The position numbers were made by a program, and so were the translations under genes. Shown one piece after another: positions 16,301-22,401 of a stretch of DNA of 22,401 nt. This DNA is from an uncultured Clostridia bacterium. GTDB taxonomy: Bacteria; Bacillota_A; Clostridia; Christensenellales; UBA1242. The notes under the pieces were generated by a model. The model made no database searches. It saw only the letters and a list, made by a program, of their open reading frames with translations, and was not told the origin of the DNA. Each line of letters begins with the position of its first letter. The first letter of the stretch is position 1. The stretch spans positions 1 through 22,401 of the forward strand of contig CANRFP010000012.1 in assembly GCA_947629895.1 (NCBI GenBank). Direction: 5' to 3'.

Positions 16301-19300
16301 TGTATCTAATATAAATTGTTGTTCTCTCTTCTTGAACTGCTGCAAACTTAACAACAGGGTCGGTGCTTGAACTTGTGAGGTCTGTGATGTTTGCAAAGAT
16401 GAAGCCAGGGAAGTCTAAAATGAGGTCTAGGCTTCGCAAATAGTCACTTGTGATTGTTGCATCCGTTGTTCCTTGTGCCTCAACTTGTCTTACATAGTCA
16501 TAAGAGAGGTCAAAGTTTTGAAGGGCATAAACCACGTTAAACAAAGTGTCGGTGTTTGGCTTAACGTTGAGGAAGATTGTAACATTTTCTTTAACAACTA
16601 TTTCATAGTAATCTTGCCCTTTGTCATCCAACATCTGTCCGCTTCTTGAATTGTAGGTTGCAGAAACATAAGTGTAGCCGCCTTTCAAGAAATCGATTTG
16701 GCCATCACCATCAAAATCTTTATAAATTCTAATAACTTGATTGTAAGAAACCTTTATAACGCTTTCATAGGTTATATTCTCTTCTGTTTCAATATCATAG
16801 ATGACAAGTTTTTCGATGTCAACACCAAAGCCACGTTCATCGCCATAGCCAATAACAAGGTCGAAATTCAATTCTTCCCAAACTGCAAACAGTTCAAAGA
16901 TTGGGTCTGCGGAAGCAAATATGCTGTTGTCATATAGTGTGAAGGTTATCGCTCCGTTGATTGCAGAATATTCGGCATTTCCATTGCTTGTTGTTGACCA
17001 GCCAATGAATCTATGTCCTTCATAAGTGAATCTGTTTTCTTCCAAAACAACTTCGCCCTTATAAACAACCTCATCACTAAACTGAGTGTATTCTGTTTCT
17101 CCCCTAAACGTTCCGCCATTGCCCTTAAAGAGGATTGTGTAATTCTTAGGAGTTGATGTAACAGTGATTTCAACATATGTTGCTGGCATTTCAAAACTGT
17201 TTTCTGAGTCAAGGCTAACTTCTCCACCAACAACGCTGTAAACACCAACTTCAAAACCTATATCTGTAATTTCGTGAGAGATTGTTATTTTTGCACCATA
17301 TCTTGCATAGTAGTTGCCATAGCCCAAATCTTGCAAATAAACAGCCGTTTCAGTGTTTGGCTCGCTGCTGGCAATCAGTTTAACGCCATCTGTGTCAATA
17401 AGACGCAAAGCATAAGTTGCGCGCGAGAAGTAAACATTAACAACAGCATTTCCGTCAGCAGTTATTGTTGCGCCGTCTGTGCGAACAAACCTAAAGCCAG
17501 ATGGAGTGTCAATCTCAACTTCATCAACAAAACTGTCTGTAAGTGCGCGTGCAGTTTTTGTTTCGCCATCATCATAGCCGGTGCCGTCAAGCGTTTCAAG
17601 GTGTGCTTTGATTGTGTAAGCACTTTCAGCTTGTTGCCATTTTGCATAGAAGGTGATGTTGTCTGGATAATTCCATGCTTGATTTATGTTGTTCAAAAGC
17701 CCGGATGTTTCTTGAAGGAATCCTTGCTCATCTGTGTATTGCGTGTTGCCATTTTCGTCAAACCAGCCAAGGAAGGTGTAACCTTGTCTTGTTGCGGTTG
17801 GCAAAGCATCGGCATATTTTTGGTCATAAACAACCTCAAAAGTTTCGTTTCCATTGAGAGTTACATCCCCCGTTGTTCCAGAAGCTTTGTTTAAATCAAA
17901 AGTGATGGTGTATTTGTTTGCTTCATAGATAACAATGATGTCTGGCATTTCAACGTTGTCAACCAATATTTGCAACTGTTCTTGTTCTGGTGTGTAGCCA
18001 ACTTCAACTGGTGGAACAATTGTGTATGTTTCGTTGTAAGCACAAACAATTTTCTCTGTTTTGAAGGCATTGGCTTTTGTTTCATCGTCAGTTGCGCCTT
18101 TTTGTGCAGCTTTAACATAGTAAACTGTAAAGGTGACATCTTTTGCCTCCCAAACAGCAACCAATGTTATATTTCCATACATTCCGCTGACAGAAATTTC
18201 ATCTGCTTTGCCATCAGTATATGTGAACATAATGCCTGCGGCAAATCTTGTGCGCCAATTTCCTTCGTCAGTTTGAATGTTCCAACCAATAAGGTCATAG
18301 CCATATTTAACAAATGTATCTTCCGACTTCAAGGCAAAAGTTTCTTCTATGTTAAATGTTTGTGTTTGCGTTTCAGCGCTTTCGCTTTCTGCTTTATATG
18401 TGATTGTGTATGGAATAGCCTCCCAAATTGCATACAAAGTGATGCTTTCTGCACTTGAAGTGAGGTTTTTAACAACAATATCTTCTCCCTCAACATATTC
18501 CATATCATCTCTTGGAGCATCGGCTGTTTGGTCGGTGTTCCAGCCCAAGAATTTATATCCGTTGTTAACATATTGGTTTCTAGGAAGCGTTATCTCTTCA
18601 TCATATATTGCCGTCATGCTTGACATAAAGCCTAAACCGCCATTTCCGTCAAAGAAGATTCTGTATTGGTTCTTTTCCCAAATTGCATAAACGTTAACCT
18701 GTGAAATGTTTTCAATGTTTTCAACGCCCGCAAGCAATTTTTCTATTGTTGTTTCGTGATTTGCATTGATAAACAATTCTCCGTCACTTTCAAGTGACCA
18801 GCCAACAAAGTGATATCCTGTGAGTTCAAAACCTGTTTCAACATCAGAAAGCATTGTGATTATTTGACTGTAACTGTAGGTTTTGCCTTCTTCAACAAAG
18901 GTGACGTCTGTTTTTCCGTCATAGTTATAAGCACTGTTGTAAACCAAAGTGTATGTTTTTTCTTCCCAAATTGCATGGAACACAACAGGGTTGTTTATGT
19001 CGCGTTCAATCGCTGTTATTCTGCCTTGAAGAAGCTCGCCCGATTTTGCCTCAACCAAAACGCCCTCATCGTTTGTGAACTGCCAGCACTTGAACACATG
19101 TCCACGATAAACAAACTCACATTCTGGAGCATTGTAATTTTGTGAATAAAGAAGTGTAACTGATGCCATTGTTCCCGTTCCGCCATTGGCGTCAAAGGTG
19201 ATAACAAATTGAGTTGTGTGCCATACAGAATACAAGTCAATGTCCTCAGTGTCGTTGTATGTGAAGGTGTATGGCTCAGCACCGCCCAAATGTTCATCTG

Positions 19301-22300
19301 GCGTTTCGTTGCTTGGAGTTCTTGACCATCCAAGGAAAGTGTATCCGCGATAAACAAAGGTGTTTCGTCTCAAAGTTACAGTTTCCAAATAATGAATTTG
19401 TTGTGTTTGAACATCTCCTTCGTTTCTGCCATGGAAGGTAATTGTGAATAAGTGTGTGCTTGCAGTTGCGCGAATTGTGAAATTGTCGGTTTTTGCAGTG
19501 ATTGAATGGCTTTCGCTCATGTCAACTTCTTCTGAGCTGTTTTCAATCCAGCCCGCAAAATCATAGCCTGGTGTGAGTGTGTATGTGAAGGTTGCAACGC
19601 CTTCATATTTAATTGAAAATCTTCCATTTTCTGTAAATTCGCCGTTCTCAGATTCTGTAGGCGTTATTGTTTGGTCATAGCCCATGTCGTCATTTTTGTA
19701 ATTTATGCTAACAGAAACTTTTGCAATTCCAACTGTCATTGTGACGTCAACAAAAATTGATTGTCTTTCATAGAAGAGGTTGATTATTGTTTCGCCGTCT
19801 CCATTAACGCATCCCTCATATTGGCTTGAATGTTCAATAATCATGTCAACATACTTAAAGCCTTCACTATCTGCAAGCGTTACGCCGTCAAGTGTGATGC
19901 TTATTGGTGCGTCTGTGACAGCATAAGAAGTCACTTCTTTCATAAGTGCACGTGGATAAGTTTCAAGTCCAACAGCTTCATCTTCAAAGCCTTGATACCA
20001 GTGCCTTAAAGTAATCTTAACAGGTTTTGCCTTAACAGTTGCATATACTGTAAGAATATTTGCAGGCATTTTCATAGTCCAAAGGCTGGTGTGGTCGCCT
20101 GTGTCTGAAATTTCGGCAGAACCTTTATCCCCATTTACAAACTCAACAAGGCTTTCATTCCATTCGCCAAAGTAATAGCCAGCAGAGATGACAAGTGTGA
20201 TATCCACAACATCTTCATATTTAACTGAATAGTCAGTTTCTGTGTCAGCAATTGATTGTCTGTTATTTGCTGTTAAGCTTGTTACGCCTTGTGTTGTTTT
20301 AAGTGACAAGGTGTAAGAATTTCTTGTGTATCTAACTTCAATTATGTTCTGTTCGCTATTTGCCGAAACAACCGAAGATTCTGGCACAATAATTTCATAC
20401 GTGAAGCCTGTAAACTCTAAGATATGTCCATATTGTTCAATGTCGGCATAAGAAATTGTTTGCCCAACAACATAGTGTTCTCCGTCAACAACATTTGGCG
20501 CAAGCTCTGGAACATTTTCCAATCTTTGGCTGTAACCATTTCCATCAATATCCTCAAACATATATTTAAATGTGACGTCTCTCTTTTGAGCGGCAAAAGT
20601 CATTGAGAATTGCATGTCTTTTTCAATGTTAAACTCATAAACAACTGTGTCATACTCATCTACCGTTCCGCGAGAATTTGTTGTTTTTATGTATTGACTT
20701 TCCTCAATCAATTCCTCGCTTTCGCTAAGCGTGCTGAAAGAGTATCCTGCCAAAGTGTCGATTGTCAGTTTGATTTTTGTGTTGTATCTATAAGTTGTTG
20801 CATACGGATCAAGATTTGCTTCTTTGAGCCCTTCGCTTGGTTTTGTGATGCCAACTGTGAAGGTGTCTCTTGTGTAGTAAAGTTTAAGAACCAAGCATCC
20901 TTCATTTGGTGCCAACTTCTTTGTAACATAGCCATTTCTAACTGTGCCTTCATGAGCCAAATCAAGGTGGAAGCCTGTGTAGGAAACGCTTTCATCAATC
21001 TCAACATAATCCTCTGTGAGTATGTGTGGCTTGTTCTTGTCATCATCTTGATATTCAATGTTTCTTGTGTGAGAAGAAAGTTCATAGCGATTTGCAAGTT
21101 CTGCTTTCAAGCTTTCATCCGTGTCAAGAACATAATCTCCGTCAACGGTTTCAAGATAATATTCAACTCTGTAAGAGCTCTCATCTGGGGTCCAGCAAGC
21201 ATAGATTGTCACATTTGGCTCTGCACCTTTTTCTTCTGTTGAAAGGTTAAACACATAAACTTTTTCTTGATATTTATAAATTCCCGCTTCATTTCTGTTT
21301 CTCAAATAATCTGTCAAATTTGAATATTCGCCAAGAGAGTCCACATCAATTTCATTTGGTGTGTTGTTGTCCTCTGTTGCCCAGCCTATGAATTTATAGC
21401 CTTCTCTTTCTGGGGTTTGTTCAATTTCTTGTTCTTTATCATAAGTTGCATCAAAGCTGTCAAGTTGAGGATCGTCGTTTACATCGTTGTTTTCGTCAAT
21501 GTCAACAGTATAAACTCTTGCTTCCCAAAGAGCATAAACTGTCACATCTCCAACATAAATCCAATTTCCTTCTGGGTCTGTGTAGCCCGTCACGTCTTTT
21601 TTCAAGGTGCCATCAACATTAACAACAATGTCTCCGCCATTCTCGCTTTCTGTTGTGTCATAAAGTCCGCTGTTGGTTGTTGTCCAGCCTTTGAAATTGT
21701 AGCCCGTGCGTGTTGGAGCAACAAGGTTTGGTGTGAAGGTTTGTGTTTCAAACACAATTCTTGCTTGGTCTGTGCCACCAATTCCTCCATTGCGGTCGAA
21801 ATCAACAGTGTATGTGTTTGGAGTAACGTGAGCAATAATTGTCACATCGCCATCGGTGTTGTAATGATATGTTAAGGTTGTCCTTGAGCCAAGTTCAACG
21901 CCGTTTTCTGTCCATCTTGTGAAGCTATAACCATCGTATGGAACAGCGGTGATTGACAAAACTTCGTCAAAGTAAATTTCAAAAGTTGCCTCGGCAGAGG
22001 TGTCGGATTTTGCCTCGTGATTTGAAATTGTGATTGATTCAACTCTTTCTCTATCTTTTGTGATTGTGAGTGTGTGAAGTTTTGCTTGCCACTGAGCGTA
22101 AATTGTAACCTTTTCTGTTACTGTGCAAACATTTGCATCGGTTATTGGGTTGCCCTCAGTTTTTGCTGAGAACCAGCCAAGGAAGGTGTAGCCAACACGG
22201 GTGAAATATTCTGCGTTCAATTGGTCTATTGAAATTGAGGTTTGGTCAGAAACATCTGCTGTGGCGAACAATTTGCCATAGCCACCGTCAACTTCATAAT

Positions 22301-22401
22301 CGGCATACAATGTGACAATTCCGCTTTCAATGTCTTTGCCAAGAATTTGCTTTCCTTCAAGCAAAGTGGCATTTGTTGAGCCGTTGTTGAAGTTTGCATC
22401 G
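10254..22401 (-). CDS. Giant multi-repeat surface protein (Flg_new/InlB-B and MucBP-like modules), 5' end outside window
   Basis: One uninterrupted minus-strand frame of more than 4,000 codons. It remains open to the window edge (codons before the TTG at 22364 read DANFNNGSTNAT), so start and signal peptide are missing. The whole visible protein is made of diverged beta-rich modules. Type A (about 16) is Listeria/Bacteroides (Flg_new, InlB B-repeat) with a GYTFLGW-like core and YAxW end. Type B (about 13) is MucBP-like (Y.VEYYLETVDG... ending LYYTR). Type C (about 14) has a YG, GY.F..W, TMPA pattern. There is no enzymatic domain. Residues are acidic, Thr-rich and Cys-poor. The C-terminus has a single transmembrane helix (WWVWLLVIIPLILIATVLIIYF) and a basic tail, with no LPXTG. 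Likely a surface adhesin or stalk; ligand unknown. TAA stop at 10254-10256. Confidence 0.9.
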   Translation of the reverse strand, partial: DANFNNGSTNATLLEGKQILGKDIESGIVTLYADYEVDGGYGKLFATADVSDQTSISIDQLNAEYFTRVGYTFLGWFSAKTEGNPITDANVCTVTEKVTIYAQWQAKLHTLTITKDRERVESITISNHEAKSDTSAEATFEIYFDEVLSITAVPYDGYSFTRWTENGVELGSRTTLTYHYNTDGDVTIIAHVTPNTYTVDFDRNGGIGGTDQARIVFETQTFTPNLVAPTRTGYNFKGWTTTNSGLYDTTESENGGDIVVNVDGTLKKDVTGYTDPEGNWIYVGDVTVYALWEARVYTVDIDENNDVNDDPQLDSFDATYDKEQEIEQTPEREGYKFIGWATEDNNTPNEIDVDSLGEYSNLTDYLRNRNEAGIYKYQEKVYVFNLSTEEKGAEPNVTIYACWTPDESSYRVEYYLETVDGDYVLDTDESLKAELANRYELSSHTRNIEYQDDDKNKPHILTEDYVEIDESVSYTGFHLDLAHEGTVRNGYVTKKLAPNEGCLVLKLYYTRDTFTVGITKPSEGLKEANLDPYATTYRYNTKIKLTIDTLAGYSFSTLSESEELIEESQYIKTTNSRGTVDEYDTVVYEFNIEKDMQFSMTFAAQKRDVTFKYMFEDIDGNGYSQRLENVPELAPNVVDGEHYVVGQTISYADIEQYGHILEFTGFTYEIIVPESSVVSANSEQNIIEVRYTRNSYTLSLKTTQGVTSLTANNRQSIADTETDYSVKYEDVVDITLVISAGYYFGEWNESLVEFVNGDKGSAEISDTGDHTSLWTMKMPANILTVYATVKAKPVKITLRHWYQGFEDEAVGLETYPRALMKEVTSYAVTDAPISITLDGVTLADSEGFKYVDMIIEHSSQYEGCVNGDGETIINLFYERQSIFVDVTMTVGIAKVSVSINYKNDDMGYDQTITPTESENGEFTENGRFSIKYEGVATFTYTLTPGYDFAGWIENSSEEVDMSESHSITAKTDNFTIRATASTHLFTITFHGRNEGDVQTQQIHYLETVTLRRNTFVYRGYTFLGWSRTPSNETPDEHLGGAEPYTFTYNDTEDIDLYSVWHTTQFVITFDANGGTGTMASVTLLYSQNYNAPECEFVYRGHVFKCWQFTNDEGVLVEAKSGELLQGRITAIERDINNPVVFHAIWEEKTYTLVYNSAYNYDGKTDVTFVEEGKTYSYSQIITMLSDVETGFELTGYHFVGWSLESDGELFINANHETTIEKLLAGVENIENISQVNVYAIWEKNQYRIFFDGNGGLGFMSSMTAIYDEEITLPRNQYVNNGYKFLGWNTDQTADAPRDDMEYVEGEDIVVKNLTSSAESITLYAIWEAIPYTITYKAESESAETQTQTFNIEETFALKSEDTFVKYGYDLIGWNIQTDEGNWRTRFAAGIMFTYTDGKADEISVSGMYGNITLVAVWEAKDVTFTVYYVKAAQKGATDDETKANAFKTEKIVCAYNETYTIVPPVEVGYTPEQEQLQILVDNVEMPDIIVIYEANKYTITFDLNKASGTTGDVTLNGNETFEVVYDQKYADALPTATRQGYTFLGWFDENGNTQYTDEQGFLQETSGLLNNINQAWNYPDNITFYAKWQQAESAYTIKAHLETLDGTGYDDGETKTARALTDSFVDEVEIDTPSGFRFVRTDGATITADGNAVVNVYFSRATYALRLIDTDGVKLIASSEPNTETAVYLQDLGYGNYYARYGAKITISHEITDIGFEVGVYSVVGGEVSLDSENSFEMPATYVEITVTSTPKNYTILFKGNGGTFRGETEYTQFSDEVVYKGEVVLEENRFTYEGHRFIGWSTTSNGNAEYSAINGAITFTLYDNSIFASADPIFELFAVWEELNFDLVIGYGDERGFGVDIEKLVIYDIETEENITYESVIKVSYNQVIRIYKDFDGDGQIDFLKGGYTYVSATYNSRSGQMLDDKGQDYYEIVVKENVTIFLNVKPNTDTLFNVVYALQNFDLSYDYVRQVEAQGTTDATITSDYLRSLDLILDFPGFIFANITDLTSSSTDPVVKFAAVQEERTTIYIRYIRLSFELRLETNVKGLASFTHSNASLGSFNSLGTHAYYGSQFRLFVSTYDGYTFENFSVYASKNAVDGQVLPGETDKDGRWKLTLGENGYYYNDILVFAFEITDTFETVYTMPAFDLYIVPEIRANQYEILYYRNASYDEEEPIAVQVTYGEEYSIYNNTHPALDFERENYIFKGWASSKGLADEGRTLNFDFNNQDEIKFEAYTRLGDYELWAVWEAENLGEYFIIYQFEDEKGDFVENLELQQHITGVQIGETVSTEPDNFENFTFDAESSNLSATVSANTAVRLVLNYTRNFFNLTVNVGEGIDSLDFENVAKADFGIEDLSHTEDDGLTYTLRVKHGLTIKITSPDKEGYVSKLIILGGNANGDTFTMPAEDLVISVTRERKTYTLTFKASDGETEKVLGSQSFKYEETATLTLLSELDEFVYAGYEFAGWEITKEDGSKIEKEDGSTTFADGDVFAYNYAENLTATALWAPRKDTNYTIVFVIERIDEVQELEVLCEGTTGDEIVEDDIFALFENQMGESAVGYEFVEFEDRSSDFVIKGDGSTKIYAKYTLKQFEVEFGYMLKGTNSNGEGVSSATLTHTEIGQDDPISEKMENNKTIEVSYLSQMTIQVLAAKGYTFNKLTITGTDNKGQDVYLEYTLLDENGFVYREEPREPDSEDPQDEGFEGSTIFTMFAHNIKITIDVSPKTYQLTYHRNLQDFEEDEVTVDVEFNSEVALDSEVANTFAEEGYVLLGWAIGNSAATEIDAELDEVFAAKEWQDGGKFVGYEGGIHLYGVWRTIVYSVAYDANNGEGTLENSENLHYNTPEQLRVLSRVPEITREGYIFMGWALTEQGEIIEVESVDQLKELGPGIYKVKGFDYAWNITSVDGDVITVYAIWKPITYSITLHFSEDDEENVVKIEDVAYGDTATLPPFSSLDWPSNEGYDFAGWYYMNGEERVEIRCEYDYAATVSNLTTEQGANVDLYILWANGRVKIDVTILKQKLDGTYDKELEDEDNYIIVDEEVTYWTEWRVDSRDIYNLLMQNESYVHYVNLEGFVFDEDNLDVIENLGVGQSIRVFMKRQTFTVTINISEHIESVNLTAEHTATFLEDESSPERAVYVVKFGDKVTLSLEAKAGYINARFVFASEIEFVDSSFTMVAYNLIVDAEADARQDMTYTVEIYIEDPNTHEFAEPIRGTGTGATDSEITREMVEAVIDETLDSMEGLEEPYIILEAGTTIRGDGSTTIRVEIRRVALDVEVVIEAAMTEAFYSNSTSRAYSYGASVELTFILYKGYSLADTVSFEDGDFGFIFTFAEDGTFTKPDLSDIHVTTSTDDETGYAKYVLTFTMTSVSVSIKVNAKAEETRFVVHRVFETDEFNGTYETLESVADVEKFKQTGKVITDDDLGLYEVEIPEGYVLQDVSSRNSEQRVGGDGNTVVTIYYNRADIDLRIELDGAYEGVVEHSIQVVCDGTNAVPSADNYWRIKYGKLITLSLELEVGYDFAGWTYSLNGEDVKVDELSFNLTMPSGELIVTATIVAKNDTKYLVEYFGQMLELTDDGQFVYQQIGTDVQLEGTTNHYFTREDIVELIAKIKDNFKDQFSEQEVENLLLGYNLEDFDFKFLLQIGEDLQDISETPLLHADGTTIVQIYLRLKVLTVQIETLPEYEGIATSVSGNGSYLYGDEVEIFAEILQGYVFEGWYIDGTLQSKENPYIFTITESKVFTFELREGTNTYYVVHYDEQLDGKYVERLRETLTGPTNTEIDISVLQKAQIGYDFNHAGRDNYTIVAGTEFTVVELYYNLKTVQFRATYDRSSGITDVTVLPTDIENSTLMLLETGDNYYIYSVKFSETIRLQATTAIGYSLESWYLNGAQIAGSAGREYPFDVKQVDTNFTLKAVGKKTVVVIVLNANGGRGGVTTIEAEYGQSVSLGPNTFRNSGTFLGWSFAANGGVAFFNLEKVTIDENFIELFTLGENGERRLVLYAVWKAAPISYWWVWLLVIIPLILIATVLIIYFIRRNREKKNKYLSKQ
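10635..13385 (-). repeat. Strictly alternating MucBP-like / type C module block (five to six pairs)
   Basis: From about residue 2990 to 3910 of the visible protein, type B and type C modules alternate without any Flg_new unit. B modules start with Y.V.. strands such as TYTVEIYIED, NTYYVVHYDEQLDG and TKYLVEYFGQ and end with DG.T.V.IY. C modules follow with a YG strand and GY.F or GY.L (GYDFAGW, GYVFEGW, GYSLESW). Boundaries are approximate (B starts near 13385, 12825, 12250, 11725, 11160). The units are similar in pattern but diverged in sequence, with no long identical DNA between them. Confidence 0.65.
13390..14215 (-). repeat. Three consecutive Flg_new/InlB-B-type modules
   Basis: Three type A units in tandem with cores GYVLLGW, GYIFMGW and GYDFAGW and ends YGVW, YAIW and YILW. 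Approximate limits 14215-13960, 13960-13658 and 13655-13390. The middle unit keeps the DANNGEG turn typical of the family. Confidence 0.75.
14215..18150 (-). repeat. Mixed A-B-C module region of the giant protein
   Basis: Modules in coding order: short B-like (18150-17915), A with GYTFLGW, B, C, A with GHRFIGW (17130-16882), a C-like unit with an EF-hand-type loop (16880-16545), B, C, A with NYIFKGW, B, C, A with GYEFAGW (15140-14880), B, and C (14620-14215) with an acidic PDSEDPQDEG-type insertion. The A-B-C order repeats about four times, suggesting a three-module super-repeat. Boundaries are approximate. Confidence 0.6.
16692..16718 (-). other. EF-hand/dockerin-type calcium loop in the giant protein
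   Basis: Codons read D-F-D-G-D-G-Q-I-D, matching the DxDxDGxxD calcium-binding loop at ligand positions 1, 3, 5 and 9. Position 12 is Lys instead of Asp/Glu. It is the only such loop I see in the protein and lies in a C-like module between two Flg_new units. Confidence 0.5.
18150..19455 (-). repeat. Five consecutive Flg_new/InlB-B-type modules
   Basis: Cores GYTFLGW, GHVFKCW, GYHFVGW, GYKFLGW and GYDLIGW, each ending in YSVW, HAIW, YAIW, YAIW or VAVW. Approximate limits 19455-19219, 19219-18970, 18968-18680, 18680-18424 and 18424-18150. Two keep the classic FDANGG or FDGNGG turn. This is the longest pure Flg_new run in the window. The unusual Cys in HVFKCW replaces the Gly of the core. Confidence 0.8.
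19455..21189 (-). repeat. Alternating MucBP-like / type C module block (three pairs)
   Basis: B units begin near 21189 (YRVEYYLETVDGDYV), 20595 (VTFKYMFEDIDGNGY) and 20030 (ITLRHWYQG). C units follow near 20850, 20310 and 19745, with GYSFSTL, GYYFGEW and GYDFAGW cores. Each B ends in LYYTR, VRYTR or LFYER immediately before the C unit. Confidence 0.65.
21190..22401 (-). repeat. First visible Flg_new block of the giant protein
   Basis: Three type A modules with cores GYTFLGW (near 22173-22193), GYNFKGW (near 21682-21702) and GYKFIGW (near 21381-21401), with one type C unit (GYSFTRW, about 21805-22088) after the first. The first module is cut by the window edge. Confidence 0.75.

Noticed and set aside
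22362..22364. TTG at 22364 as the start of the giant protein
   Set aside because: The frame stays open to the window edge and the residues before it continue a module-like sequence, so this codon is internal.
10254..22401. CRISPR array or tandem DNA repeat in the repetitive region
   Set aside because: The repetition is at protein level with diverged codons. I see no identical DNA repeats with unique spacers of constant length.
1..22401. tRNA, rRNA or insertion-sequence genes
   Set aside because: No cloverleaf, rRNA core sequence, transposase motif or long terminal inverted repeats were seen.

Overview
This window looks like a chromosomal segment of an uncultured, AT-rich, Gram-positive anaerobe, most likely a gut member of the Clostridia. 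The reasons are strong AGGAGG ribosome sites, sigma-A-type promoters, an anaerobic (GlpA/GlpB/DUF1667-type) glycerol-3-phosphate dehydrogenase set, a 2,4-diaminopentanoate dehydrogenase-like gene, and a giant surface protein built from Listeria/Bacteroides-type (Flg_new/InlB B) repeats. UGA is used as a stop, so this is the standard bacterial code and not a Mycoplasma code. The taxonomic call is inference.

Layout. Positions 1-160 are visibly GC-richer and carry a hairpin-prone dispersed repeat. A tiny Cys/Gly/Leu-rich protein (258-467) with an in-frame internal duplication follows, then a bacterial PH-domain-like protein (627-1022) and a YwaF/TMEM164-family membrane protein (1109-1888). The YwaF gene abuts, with no gap, a minus-strand operon (4823 down to 1889) of GlpA-like oxidoreductase, GlpB-like oxidoreductase and DUF1667 protein. 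The GlpB-like gene carries a frameshift near 2440. Divergent from it is a plus-strand operon: glycerol kinase (4945-6399), a monoacylglycerol-lipase-like hydrolase with a lysine-rich N-terminal extension (6410-7480) and a YhhN/TMEM86 lysoplasmalogenase-like membrane protein (7489-8190). A bidirectional terminator near 8261-8300 separates this from a minus-strand pair, an Ord-like dehydrogenase with a Cys/His-rich tail (10157-9018) and thymidylate kinase (8978-8343).

From 10254 to the right edge the minus strand is one uninterrupted reading frame of more than 4,000 codons whose 5' end lies outside the window. I count roughly 43 modules of three kinds: about 16 Flg_new/InlB-B-type units (GYxFxGW core, YAxW end), about 13 MucBP-like units, and about 14 GYxFxxW/TMPA-type units that usually follow a MucBP-like unit. 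The protein ends in one transmembrane helix and a basic tail without an LPXTG motif.

How the genes may work together: the lipase, lysoplasmalogenase-like protein, glycerol kinase and glycerol-3-phosphate oxidoreductases would form a route from (ether) lipid breakdown through glycerol to dihydroxyacetone phosphate. The nearby YwaF/TMEM164 homologue hints at ether-phospholipid remodelling. No glycerol transporter is visible. The most striking objects are the giant repeat protein and this lipid/glycerol cluster.
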